This document shows positions 11,376 to 22,703 of a DNA stretch of 64,000 nt, piece after piece. The stretch is from contig NC_080694.1 in assembly GCF_030445035.2 (NCBI RefSeq), forward strand, positions 68,959,147-69,023,146, in the 5' to 3' direction. The DNA is from Dasypus novemcinctus (lineage: Eukaryota; Chordata; Mammalia; Cingulata; Dasypodidae). Under the pieces are notes generated by a model. That model ran no database searches and was not told where the DNA came from. It saw only the letters and a program-made list of their open reading frames with translations. How positions within the stretch are numbered: the stretch's first letter is position 1; each line of letters opens with the position of its first letter. The position numbers and the translations under genes are program-made.

Positions 11376-13370
11376 TGTCAGTTCTGTTTTTTGTAATCTA
11401 ATTGTCTTCTTCTTAAATGTTTCTTTGATGAAACATCTCTTAATAAGAAAGGGTTTAAAATTTCATTGTTAAATGCCCTGCAATAAAAATGAAAAGTGAG
11501 TTATAAAAACATCTTTGTTAATTTGATAGTTGAAAACTTCTTATTAGTAATAGTTTTCATTCCTTTGATTCCAGTGGTGTTGAACATTTGTGCAATTTAG
11601 CTGTTGTTTATTCTCTGGATTATATGTTTGTTCATTTTTCCCATTGGATGTTTTAGATTTTTCTTTTTGATTTTTATAAAATGTTTTTGTCTGTTATATA
11701 CAGTGCAAAGTTTTGCAAGTTAGGATTTAAAAAAGTGTTTATGGTGGCTTTTGACCAACAGAAGTGTTTCTATTAATTTTATGCTGTAATACATCACTTG
11801 CATTGTGATTTTTTCATTGCTCCATTGCTTGGACATTTATTTTCCATTTTGCAAAATAAATATGAACATACATATTTACTGTTCTTTTTGTGTATTAAAT
11901 TTTATACATTTAAATATTTGATTTGAAATTTATATAAATGTATATTTTTGATAATTAGATTTAAATAGACAAATATTTCTAGACATTTCATTAATTTTCC
12001 CATGCTATTTAACAAATAGTCCTTCATTACTCATTAATTTGTAATGCCACTTTTTCATAGTCAATATTCTCAGGTAAAATGAACTGGGCCTGTTTTGGAG
12101 CTTTCCATTTCATTTTAATCATCTTCAAAGCAGTACTTTTAATAATTAATGCTTGATAAAGCATTTCAGTACCTGGCAGAGCAAATCCTTCCTAATTACT
12201 CTTTCTAAAAATGTCTTGCCCCTTCTAACCTATTTTTCCAAAAAATTTTTGAAATACATTTGTTACAATTCAAATGTAATGTAGGAAATTGTTTGAAATA
12301 TCTGCATTAAACTTTACAGTTTAAATAATGATTTTCTATTTATTTTTATTCATCCCAATTTATTCCTTTTCTTTTATCTTTTGGTAAAGACGAGTAATAC
12401 TTTCTCATAAAAATGTTCCACATATCTTAAGTTTATCTTTATTGATCTCATATTTTATTTAATTGCTTATTGTTTAGTGTTGATTGAGAAGAAAGTTATA
12501 TATTTTATATATTCTTTATATGTTTCCTTCTTACTGAATCTATAGGGATTTCTAATAGATTTCATAATATTTTTGGTTTATGTTTCTTTAATGATTTACT
12601 TTCTTCTCATTTCTTACCTTATTTTTGAGGGGCAGAGGTGTATATATCTTCCAGCTAATGTTACAACAACAGCATAGAAAGTTTTGTTGAACTTTTGTGC
12701 TACATACTTTAGTTGAGATCCTCATATTTACAGAAGGGAGAAAGCAGGACATAATGAATTAAGAAGAGATTAAATAGCATGTGAATGGGAGAAGCAGAAT
12801 ATACCTGTGATTTGAGCTGACCTAAACGAATTTGGTCATGCCCAACTCTAAGATTATTTTTTGTTGATAAGAATGGTCCTTGAAAATCTTGGGGTAGGTA
12901 GATGGTTAAGCATTTCCCCCAAATCTGATCATCAGTTTATAATGAAAGTGACTCTGAAGAAATGCTGCCACACACAAAGAAACTTATTAAGCAGGCCCTA
13001 GCAAGTGGGCAAAAAATAATCAGCAGCCTGGGTGAACTGGGGTCTTGAAAGGTTTTATAATGAGTCACTGTATTGTGGTAATGTGGGTACATATTTAGAT
13101 CTGTAAGCTCAAAGAATATTTAACCTGCTACTGCTTTGAAAACAGGTGCCAAAAAGCACTTAGCTAAATTTTTATAATGGCATTGTAATATTTGATATGC
13201 TGTGTTGTTGGATGCAACGTGCCTCTAAAATACATGCCAACTGCTTGTGATAACTTGTAACAACAAATTAAATTGTTGAAGCTGCTCCATGGTTCCAGTC
13301 TGGAGAGCAATCTAAGGCATCTTAGTATGTTTTTTGTTTCCTTTTTTTGGGAAGTTTGCTTTTATTTAGT
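11376..13370. other. AT-rich intergenic DNA
   Basis: I see no gene, no SINE and no convincing conserved element. It is uniformly AT-rich with short reading frames only, and could contain very old L1 remnants that I cannot delimit by eye. Confidence 0.6.
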
Positions 13371-13437
13371 CTTTTTAAAAAAAAATTCATTGACTAGGGT
13401 TGGCCAGCACTTGACGGTAGGAAGATGGGGTGCTTCC

Positions 13438-13645
13438 AGGTTCCATTTATAAGATGTAGTTTAGGAAACATGCTCCCACCTGGTGCCTTGTGGGGGAGGA
13501 GAACAGGGGGATTTCAGGTTCAACTTCTGAGATGCACTTTATGAAAAACGCACCCACGTCCTGATCCTGAGGAGAGGAGGAGGGAGTGACTCCCTGTTCC
13601 ACTTCTGAGATCTAGCTTAGGAACCATGATCCACGTGCTGCCACT
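13438..13645. repeat. Three imperfect tandem units, about 78 bp each
   Basis: Three successive blocks start near 13438, 13516 and 13595. Each reads roughly ggttccacttctgagatgta then tttaggaaacatg..ccacgtgctgcc, followed by a purine-rich gggggaggagaacag-type spacer. Divergence between units is substantial. It abuts the L1 fragment that begins at about 13650. Confidence 0.7.
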
Positions 13646-13649
13646 ATTT

Positions 13650-15640
13650 TATTCTTTGGTTTTCATATATTCAATCTTATTTTTGTCTATCTTTTTCCAC
13701 TTTTGGTTATCCTTTTTTCTATTCTGACTTCTATACTCTCCTCTAAGCCTGCCTCTCCTGTCTTTTACGTTCAGGTTCTAAGGCTTCCTTTAATATTTCC
13801 TGCAAAGTTGGATTTTTTTTGCAAGCTCTCTTAGTTTCTGTTTGTTTGTGAATATTTTATACTCACCTTCATATTTAAAGGACAATTTTGCTGGATAAAG
13901 AATTCTTGGCTGGCAGTTTTTCTATTTCAGTATCTTAATTATATCATACCACTGTCTTCTGGCCTCCATGGTTTCTCAAGAGAAATCTGCAGTAATTCTT
14001 ACTGGACATCCCTTGTACATGATGGTTTGCTTCTTCCTTGCTGCTCTGAGAATTTTCTCTTTATCGTTGGCATTGGCATTCTGAATAGTATGTGTCTTGG
14101 AGAAGGTCTATCCAGATTTATTCTGATTGGGCTAGGGTGTGCTTCTTGGATATGTAAGTTCTTTTCTTTCATGAGAGCTGGGAAATTTTCATCTATGATT
14201 TTCTCAAATACTCTTTCTGTCCCTTTTCCCTTCTCTTCTTCTGGAACTCCCGTGACATATATGAGCCCCTCTCTGAATCTCTGCTCATTTTTTCCCATTC
14301 TTTTCTCTCTTCAATTTTAGTTATTCTGTCTTTGGTATCACTTACTGTTTTTTTCCCCTATCATTTCAAGTCTGCTGTTGTATGCCTCAAATGTGTTTTT
14401 GATCTCATCTACTGTGTTTTTCATTCCCATGAACTCTGTTACGTTTCTGTTCAGGATTTTAAATTCTTCTTTGTGCTCACTCAATGTTTCCTTGATTACA
14501 TTTATCTCTTAAACATATTGTATTTCAACTTATTAATTTGATTTTGGATATTTGTGCACATCTCACTGATTCATTCTCTCAAATTCTTCATCTCTTCTGG
14601 AGGTTTGATAAATTCCTTTTCTTGGGCCATGTCTTCTGTTTTCTTAGTGTGGTCATAATTTTTTTTGCTGGTATCTAGGCATCTGATTAGAATGTAGTTT
14701 ACTCAGATGCTCAATTTCTTTCTCTTTTGTAGGGATTTAGTAGCAGGAGGCTGTGTGTTATCACTGGTCTTTGATTCTTGGCTCGACCTGATTGTTAGGA
14801 CTGTCACGCTGGTTGCTCAAAACTGGGCATTAGACCCAGTAATTTTTTGTAGAGTTGCTTTCTAAGGCCTTGGGGAAGGAGGTTATAGAGACCAGAAAAT
14901 CCTCTCCTAGTTTTAATTTCCTGCATGCACTTCCTTTGTCTGCCAGCAGATGGTGCTCTTTGGCAGCTTTCAGTTCAATGTTTGGTTGGAATGTATTTGT
15001 TGCAACATAGACCTGATCAATGTGATAGAACTTCTTGTATGGAGGCTAGGAGCCTTGTAATTCATACTTTCTCTGAGACAGTTCTCCAGGCTTCTCTGGC
15101 AGTCCCCTCCCTCTGCTCAGGTTGGAAATATTTCAACTCCCCTCTGAGTCCTCAACAATCAGTTCCTATTAGTATAAGAGGAGATTGGGAGGGTGGTATA
15201 TCTTTAGCCCCTTGCTGGCTCCCAAGTAAACAGTGGTGCAGTCCCACCCATCCAGGAAGGGCTCCTGGGACACAGCAGACCAAATCTGTGAGTCAGAAGC
15301 CGAGTCAGCCTTAGGCTGTGTTCCTCTCTCTACCCTTTCCTGCAGTGGTAGAGCTCTGGAACCCCCTTTGTCTATAGCCACAGGCCCAGAGGTCTGAGAA
15401 TTCTAAAGTGTCTTTAGTGTAGGGGATATTGCCAGCAGTAGCACCCAGTGGTTTCAACTCAGACTTCTGTCATCATGCTTTCCCTCCTTTGTTCCTTTCT
15501 GGATGTTGTCCAGCCTTCACCTGGTGTCCTAAACCCTATCAGATCTTTTTCTAGGTGGTTTCAGCCTGTCCTCTAGCTATTTTACTGGAGAAGAGAGTCC
15601 CATGTCTTTCTAGTTCACTATCTTCCTGGAAGTCCTATGA
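13650..15640 (-). mobile_element. LINE-1 fragment: ORF1 and 5' UTR
   Basis: The minus strand carries a broken L1 ORF1. A 99-codon open stretch at 13999-14298 has the ORF1p landmarks GVPEEEKGKGTERVFEKI, ENFPALMKE, and HIQEAHPSPIRINLDRPSPRHIL (read in overlap). Upstream of it (14660-15640) is GC-richer 5' UTR-like sequence, ending near 15640 at an aggaagatagtgaactag motif. ORF2 and the 3' end are missing, so this is not a simple 5' truncation. A deletion or rearrangement removed the 3' part. Confidence 0.8.
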
Positions 15641-15717
15641 TCTTGTTTTGATTTGAATTTTTCTGGTTATTACTGATGGCGGACATATTTTCATGTAATT
15701 TTGCCTTTGTAGAATGT

Positions 15718-16625
15718 ATTAGACAGTCAAATTGGGTGCTGATGCAAAATACCAGAGATCTGTTGGCTTATATGAAGGTTATATATTGGGGGTAGAAGCG
15801 TACCATCAAAGGCCCTAAAGAGTCCAACTCAAATTTCCTTAAGAGGTACTTTCTCACTCAAAGTCTGTTGCCACATCTTGAGCAAGATGGCAGGTGATGT
15901 CTGTGAGGGTTCAGCTTTCCTGCTTCTTTTTTTTTTATTTTTAAAGATTTATTTATTTATTTCGCACTGGGCGGCTCTCCTTATGGGGCGCACTCCTTGT
16001 GCGTGGGGCTCCCCTATGCGGGGGACACCCCTGCATGGCAGGGCACTCCTTGCGCACATAAGCACTGTGCATGGGCCAGTTCCACACAGGTCAAAGAGGC
16101 CTGGGATTTGAACCACGGACCTCCCATGTGGTAGACGGACGTCCTAACCACTGGGCCAAGTCTGCCGCCTCCTGCTGCTTCTTAAGGCTTTGTGGTCCCA
16201 GCTTCTTCTGATCTCAGTTCTAGGCTGGCATAAGGCCAGGCTCTCTCCCTGAGGCTCATTTCTTTCCAGGCTCAGCTGCTTTGTTTTCTTCACGAGGTCA
16301 GCCGTAGACTATCAAGCTCATCTCTCTTTCCAGGGCCTCTGCTGTATCTATTGAGTTGTCTCTCTTTCTCTGTGTTCTTCTATTCTGTATGTTTACTTCC
16401 ATGTGAGAGTCTGTTTTGTCAGCCCACCATGGGGACAGGGGCTCAATATTGAGTCTCAGTCTAATGATGTGATTGAATCAAAGCCCTAATCTTAACATAA
16501 TTTATTCAGACTTCTCAGCTGAATCTGATTCAATCAAAGGGTTATCATGTCCAGAGGAATAGACAAGTTTACAAAAATTATCTCTCTTTTTAGAATTTAT
16601 AAGTAATCTCAAGCTGCCACATAGA
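15718..16625. mobile_element. LTR-like repeat split by a SINE
   Basis: It begins gacagtcaaattgggtgctg atgcaaaatacca and ends around ctcaagctgccacata. Related copies in the window start at 55869 (tgtattagtcagccaaatgg) and 43903. The shared order is gatgcaaaataccagaaa, then tatttatttggg, then agcaagatggc, then the 3' segment aatcaaagccctaatc. The family was not assigned. Confidence 0.6.
15929..16174 (-). mobile_element. DAS-SINE with internal deletion
   Basis: The reverse-complement SINE has the TTTATTTATTT tail joined directly to cgcactgggcggctctcc, so about 165 bp of the usual body (C-rich and tctgttctctgtgtctattt parts) is missing. The tRNA-like head is complete to ctgggccaagtctgcc. Short flanking repeats CTGCTTCTT are visible at the two ends. 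Confidence 0.85.
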
Positions 16626-17440
16626 ATTACAGTTTTTTTATTTTATAGTGTTCTTATTGATTCATAGCTCTCAGATGCTTTGAGTGTTAATCTACTTTGT
16701 TATAAAAGGCAGAGTTCTATCCTTCCATTCTCTTTGGAGGATCCAGTATACTAATTCATCACCATATCACAGGCTCAGTGCCCATTTCTGTCTTGGTAGG
16801 ATAGGCAAGTGGCTGTGGTGACAGCCAGTCACTTTTAGTGAGTAGAGGCCTGTGCTGTTCAACTCATCCCAGTTTTCATGCATGGCCAGTTGGTGCAAGC
16901 ATCCACTGGAAAAGGACTCATGTCTCTGAGGAAAGACTGGCCAACACCTACGGACCACTTATGTCCACAGATTCTGTTTGATGGCAGTTGTGCTCTGAAG
17001 GGTATTTACAATTTACATGAGTATTTTCCTACAATATGCTCATTTTGAAAAGTCAATCTTTTTGCCTCCTTCCAGACTTCCTTTTTACCAATTTTCCAGT
17101 GGTGTTCTTTCCACATCTCTCCCTCTCTGACCACCCATTAGCCACCACCTATGAATTAGTATAGGGCTCTACCTCTGACTTTCTAGCTACTGTGTTTCAG
17201 GGATATTCCTGAGCAGAATTGTCCTGCAGTGGTCATTTGTTTTTGAGTGGTGTCAACCTATTATAAAGATCCATCCATGAATATGGCCTGTGAGTTTTTA
17301 TTTTCCACTAACTGGTCATAAAGAACAGTTATTCAAGAAGCCAAATGTATAGTCTGTGGGACAGGTGTCAAAGTTTTAGAAGCAGGTACTGGATATTTTG
17401 GGCCACCTGCTTTTGTAGTTCACTACACCTGCTTGCCCCC
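16625..17440. other. Intergenic, nothing recognised
   Basis: Mixed-composition sequence with no convincing reading frame or repeat I can name. The 63-codon minus-strand frame here lacks any recognised motif. Confidence 0.5.
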
Positions 17441-17445
17441 CCCCC

Positions 17446-17680
17446 CTTTTTTAAGATTTATTTCTCCCCATCATTGTTTGTGCTCACTGCCATCTCCATT
17501 GCCTGTTTGTTGTGTCTCCCATTTTGTTTCCTTGCTGTGTTTCTTGGTTGCATCAATGCACCAAGCCATCCTGTCAGGCTAGCTCATCTTCTTTAGCAGG
17601 CACCAGGAGCCATCCATGGAACCTCCTAGGTGGAAGGTGGGAGCTCAACCACTTGAACCACATCCACTTCCCTGCTTGGG
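17446..17680 (-). mobile_element. Diverged DAS-related SINE
   Basis: The T-rich start ttttttaagatttatttctc leads to a gcctgtttgttgtgtctccc body and a head-like end (ggtgggagctcaaccacttg aaccacat). It differs from the main DAS type in its middle segment, so it is probably another SINE subfamily. Confidence 0.65.
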
Positions 17681-17694
17681 ATTTGATCTCATAT

Positions 17695-17995
17695 TGTTGA
17701 GGATTGAGTCCCATCCCCCCTAAAAGACAGGTTTCCATCTTAATCCATTTTCCTGTGGGTGTGGACCCATTTGTAATTAGGGGCTTTTGAAGATGCCATG
17801 ATTATTAATTTGTGGTGGTCTATTTGTGAATAGGACCTTCGAAGATCCTATTTTGGATGAGTTCCCTTTTAGCCAGGGTGAGTTTTTATCTGTGTTACTG
17901 AAGGAAGAATGAGTGTAAGTTCCATCTGGTCTGCTGGGTCATAAGGTGTCAATGGCTGGGCAGTGCGCATCCCGTTGGGGACCTTTCTCATTTGA
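17695..17995. mobile_element. LTR-like (MaLR-type) fragment
   Basis: It has gaggattgagtcccatcc, tgtgggtgtggacccatttg, and gtgaataggaccttcgaaga in the order of MaLR LTRs. It is cut short. Confidence 0.5.
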
Positions 17996-18049
17996 GGACT
18001 CAAAATGTTTATTTTGCTAAACATAATGTGATCAACAAGTCATTATTAT

Positions 18050-18470
18050 TTATTTTTTTAAAAGATTTATTTTTTATTTATTTTTCTCCCCTCTCCCTGC
18101 CCCAGTTGTCTGCTCTCTGTGTCCTTTTGCTCTGTGTTCTTCTGTGTCTGCTTCTATTCTCATCAGCGGCACCCAGAATCTGTGTCTCTTTTTGTTGCAT
18201 CATCTTGCTGCATTAGCTCTCCGTGTGTGCCGCGCCACCCTCGGCAGGCTGATCTTTCTTTCACGCTGGGTGGCTCTCCTTACAGGGTGTACCCCTTGCG
18301 TGTGGGGCTCCCCTATGCGCGGGACACCCCTGCATGGCAGGGCACTCCTTGTGCGCATCAGCACATACGTATGGGCCAGCTCCACACGGGTCAAGGAGGC
18401 CCTGGGTTTGAACCATGGACCTCCCATGTGGTAGGCAGATGCTCTATGCATTGAGCCAAGTCTGCTTCCC
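18050..18470 (-). mobile_element. DAS-SINE, near full length
   Basis: Reverse-complement SINE with the tail aaaagatttattttttattt, the C-rich block, cagcggcacccagaatctgt, and head end ttgagccaagtctgcttccc. It is flanked by AACAAGTCATTATTAT (left, about 18032) and AACAAGTTATTATTAT (right, about 18473), a target-site duplication with one mismatch. Confidence 0.92.
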
Positions 18471-18779
18471 AACAAGTTATTATTATAGATGCCTGTGGGT
18501 CAAAAATTCTGATGGCCATTAGATTCTGTGGCATGTGGAAATTGCTATCATTTAATCTCTGATGGTGAAGCACAGCTGCCTTTCTGTCAGTTCCGACTGG
18601 GATTTGGTTCCATTCCCTTTTCCTCCACCATCCTCTCCGACCTCTGAGGACCGTTTCTCACCAATGCTCTGCTGAGTGCTCTGGGGAGGAGTTTTCTGAG
18701 TCCTCCTGCCTGAACTGTTTGTATTTGATAGACATCTTCCAGCCTTTTCATTTTCCTCACCTTTTGGGTCAGCAGCATC

Positions 18780-18910
18780 AGCAGCATTCTTGGAACTTGT
18801 TAGAAATGTAGAATTCCAAGCCCCACTTCAGACCTACTGAATCAGAACCTCCATTTTCAATAACACCCACAGGTGATTCATACACACATTGAAGTTTGAA
18901 AAAACACTGC
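18780..18910. mobile_element. MER5-like (hAT-Charlie) DNA transposon relic
   Basis: The segment ccccacttcagacctactga, atcagaacctccattttcaa, acaggtgattcatacacaca, ttgaagtttgaaaaacactg is the characteristic MER5 end sequence. Non-autonomous and inactive. Confidence 0.75.
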
Positions 18911-20930
18911 TTTGTAGCATGTCAGGGCATTTCCAGCATTTTAACCTGATTATGTGAAGGCATCATTGAAACCATGTTTTTTTTTCTTTCCAAATGTATG
19001 TTTTTTATCAACCTTTTTTTTTTTTTTTTTAAAGATACCAACCTAGAAAGCTGTGAATGCCTCTTCCAGGACCTGGAGGCTGGGTGTGCCCTTGTCCATC
19101 AATTTAGCCCAAAGGAGTCTTTCTTTTAATTATCTTTTTAAATAGGGAGAAGCACATTCTCTTTTATTAATACAGTAATTTTTCACCTTTTTTTAATCAC
19201 CATTGGCCTCTCAATGAAATTTTAATACCACAGTTACAAAGTATCTCTTCATGTACTGCAGCTCTGGAGGGGCACCAGCCATTGTAATAGCTAAGATTTT
19301 TTGCCTTTCCCCACCAATAGCCAATTTTGTTCCCTTGGGAGTGACGGCACCTCTCTTGAGAATGCATGCATTGAGAGAAATAAAGCAGGTACTAAACTGA
19401 GCATGACCCAAACTTTAATACAGATATGGATAAATTAAAAGGAAATTAATTAAAAATAGTGGCCATTAGCTCTGAACTATGAGATCATTAGCTTTTTTTT
19501 TTTTTCTTTGATTTCTCCTGCTTTTATGGTTTCCAAACATATGTTATATGTACTTCCAAGGGATGTTGAGAAGATCCTATAAGATTATGCATATAAAAAG
19601 AAAACTGTATTATCTTTTCATTCCCCACAAATCTCAGGTGTTTCATATGTCTGAAACATTTAAAAAAAACAGAAAAATGGAAGACATTGCACTAGTATTC
19701 ATTATCCAATGAACATTTGCCATAATCTGAAGAATTGATCACATTTTCATGCAGATTTAATTATAAACACCCATGTAATTAATCTTTCTATGGACATTTA
19801 CTGAATATGTAATTCATGTCAGAAACCAGTTTAAACACTGGAAAATCACATATGAATAAGATAGGTTCCATGTTGTTGAGCAGCTCACCAATGTCTTTTT
19901 CCCAAATGCATATGCCAACAATAAACAAAATGGGGCAGTGTCAGAATACTGACATTATCAGACTTTGGAGGGAATTAAGAGGATGGATTGATGAGATTTG
20001 GAAGCACCTTTCAGATGAGGTAAGATTTCAGCTGGGTCTAGAATATTGAGTAGGAGGGTTTGAAGTGATAAATGAAATGTCCATCAAGAAATGTCAAATA
20101 TCATAAGAAAACTTGATACTCCTTTCCAGTGGCCACAATTTCACCTTTCTATCCTCTTTTCTTTCTTCCATTGTCCTTATAACACCATAATGTTTAGTTG
20201 TCATGCTTTCCCTATTCTGATATCATTATTCTCTCTCAGATTCTTCATTTTTATCAAGATTTACACAACTGACAGTTTTAAAGTTACTTGCAAAGAGGAC
20301 TCAAAACCTTAAAAAAAGGTAGTCTGGTTTCACTGTAGAAAATTGGGAGTTACTGAGTTTAAGGATTGGAGAGAGAAAATCATCACCCTGCTACTCTCCT
20401 CATCCACACTTGAGGTAGGTGGTGACTTTCTTTGCCATTGATATGACATAACAAGAGGAGAGGAATCTGTCACTTGTAGGGAGGATTTTCAAGCTCTCAA
20501 AGGCTGGTGGTAGAAAAATGGAGAATGTATTTACCAGCAAAATTAAAAAATAGGGTGATGAACAAAAATTGCCAAATTTCTGCTTTGTCAATTAAGAGCA
20601 TCACATTTCTTTTCAAAAGTTATCCTCAACCACTCCCATCATTCAATAAAATAAAGAATATTATAAAACCCAAGTGGAGGAAGGGTTAGTATTAAATAAA
20701 GAATGACCTTTTACATTGATTTCACTAAGCCTATTATATGAAACTTCTCATTTCTCCACATTGGTGAGGAAAAAAGTGTCTTGTGAACTGGTACTGAATT
20801 GGAGGCTGGTATTTGGGACAATTTAAAAGCTTTAGGAAATTAATATCTTCCCCCCTTCCATGATCTGCCAGCATGCTCTATAGAATTGTGTTAATTTTCT
20901 AGATAGAGATACTTGTTGTTTCCCTATTCT
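18911..20930. other. Intergenic, nothing recognised
   Basis: No gene. Poly-T runs near 19010 and 19495 may be decayed retrotransposon tails. The reading frames are 60-77 codons and unsupported. Confidence 0.5.
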
Positions 20931-20934
20931 CCAC

Positions 20935-21110
20935 AATCGTGGTTCTCAAACATTAGCCTATCAGAACAACCTGGCGTGCTTGTTTGAAAACCATAGACGG
21001 TTGGGCTCATTTTTGGATTGTTGACTCAGGAGGTCTGAGATGGGGCCCAAGAAGCTATGTTTCCAACAACCTCCCTGCAGCTGCTGGTCCAGGTACCCAA
21101 CTGTCCTGTA
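20935..21110. mobile_element. MER5A-like (hAT-Charlie) relic
   Basis: It reads tggttctcaaacattagcct, atcagaacaacctggcgtgc, tgactcaggaggtctgagat, ggggcccaagaagctatgtt, then cagctgctggtccagg, in full MER5A order. Confidence 0.8.
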
Positions 21111-21758
21111 GGACAAAGCCCAAACTACTTATCATGTCAGGAAATGGTAAAAGCTAAAGACCCCAATGCAGTGCCTTACTTCACTAGATGTGCAGAAGGT
21201 TTTCTCCTCTGGTAGTGGATGATGCTCTGCTAGTGGGTGGCTCTGCTCAGTCATTGAGGAGCTCTCCTTCTCTCCTACTGCTCCATTTTCCCCAAGCATT
21301 TGTTCTCATCTCCTTGGCCAAGGCTGGGTACCCTCCACCTCCACATTTTAGTGAACAAAGAATAGTGAAGAAGGTTGGAGCAAGCAGCTTCATCCTTAGG
21401 AGGGTGATCGAGAAGGGACACACAACAGTGTGAAGTCTTTCCTTAATGATTATCTCAGATCTCCACTACTGCACTTACTATATTTTATAATTATATCTTT
21501 ATTTATCCTTGTTCCTGATTAGTCTTGGGGCCTTTTAAGTTAATGGAGTATATTTTATTTATGGAACTTTTTCTATAGCTCTTTCATTTTGTCATTTCTA
21601 TTTTTCTACTAAGTTACAAATTTAGCGCCTAGTGCAATTCTTGATACATGGTGAAAACTCAAGAAGTGCTTGTTGAATGAATGCATTGATGAAGCTTCTG
21701 TTGACAAAGTCTGATATTATTTCTTTACCTCTTGACACCGATTATTTTTCCATCTAAC
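21111..21758. other. Intergenic region downstream of the right OR gene
   Basis: It holds the 3' flank of the minus-strand OR gene. Near 21640-21690 a gtgaaaactcaagaagtgct tgttgaatga segment resembles a MIR or other old repeat end. No second gene is visible. Confidence 0.5.
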
Positions 21759-22703
21759 TCATAAATTTGTGGAACACTTTTCTCTCCTCAGTATTCTCTT
21801 TACTGCACTCTTTACATCTTTGTTTCTTAAAGTATAGATCAGAGGGTTGAGGCTGGGTGTGACAATTGTGTAAAAGAGAGAAAGGAACTTGCCCTCATCT
21901 TGGGATGTGCTATTCTGTGGCTTCATGTACATGTAAATGATTGTTCCATAAAACATAGTTACGATTGTGAGGTGAGAACCACATGTATTCAGGACCTTAT
22001 GCCACCTTGCTGGTGACCTGATCCGCATGACAGCTTGAGTGATAACTGCATATGAGATAAGAATCAGTGATAGAGGTACTAGGAGAAAAATGACTCCAAG
22101 TGCAGAGACGACAATCTCAACCATTTTTGAATAGACACAAGCCATCTTGACCAAGGCTGGCATCTCACAGAAAAAATTATCTACCTCCCTGTGTCCACAC
22201 CTTGGCAACTTCAAAGTCAAGGAACAAAGGATTAGGGCACTGCCAAGACCGCCCGACCAGGCAGACAGCACCATCTTCTGGCAGAGCTGGGGATGCATTA
22301 TTACTGTGTACTGAAGAGGCTGGCAGACAGCTGCGTAGCAGTCATAGGCCATCACCGCCAAGAGAAGACACTCTGTGGCTCCCAGGTCAAGGGCAAAGAA
22401 AAACTGGAGCACACACCCTCCATAGGTAATAGACTTTTTTGGACCCCAGAGGTTTACCAGCATCTGTGGGATAATGCTGGTTGTATAACAGAGGTCCACA
22501 AAAGAGAGATTGGATAAGAAGAAATACATGGGGGTGCGCAGGTGGGTGTCCAGGTGAGATACGAGAATGATGGTTGTGTTTCCTATCAGAGTCCCAATAT
22601 AGAAGAAGAAAACAACCACAGAGATGACGAGCTCTAATTGGGGTCGATCAGAAAACCCCAGGAGGATGAAGTCTGTTTCAGAACTTCCATTGCCTGTTTC
22701 CAT
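21759..22703 (-). CDS. Olfactory receptor, family 2-like, complete frame with DRY-to-DCY change
   Basis: The 314-residue single-exon receptor has a typical OR length and would sit in the ciliary membrane of olfactory neurons, coupling odorants to Golf. Visible features are N-glycosylation site N5-G-S, PMYFFLSNLS (58-67), the C97-C179 pair of the extracellular disulfide, SY at 217-218, KVLNTCGSH (236-244) and PSLNPLIYTLRN (283-294). The start is the first Met and matches the partner copy. The oddity is MAYDCYAAVC at 118-127. Arginine 3.50 of the DRY motif is Cys122 (TGC at 22340-22338), whereas the left copy keeps CGC. That arginine is normally central to G-protein coupling, so the receptor may be impaired despite an intact frame. 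By eye it is close to OR2W/OR2G types; I give no orthologue name. Confidence 0.95.
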   Translation of the reverse strand: METGNGSSETDFILLGFSDRPQLELVISVVVFFFYIGTLIGNTTIILVSHLDTHLRTPMYFFLSNLSFVDLCYTTSIIPQMLVNLWGPKKSITYGGCVLQFFFALDLGATECLLLAVMAYDCYAAVCQPLQYTVIMHPQLCQKMVLSAWSGGLGSALILCSLTLKLPRCGHREVDNFFCEMPALVKMACVYSKMVEIVVSALGVIFLLVPLSLILISYAVITQAVMRIRSPARWHKVLNTCGSHLTIVTMFYGTIIYMYMKPQNSTSQDEGKFLSLFYTIVTPSLNPLIYTLRNKDVKSAVKRILRREKCSTNL

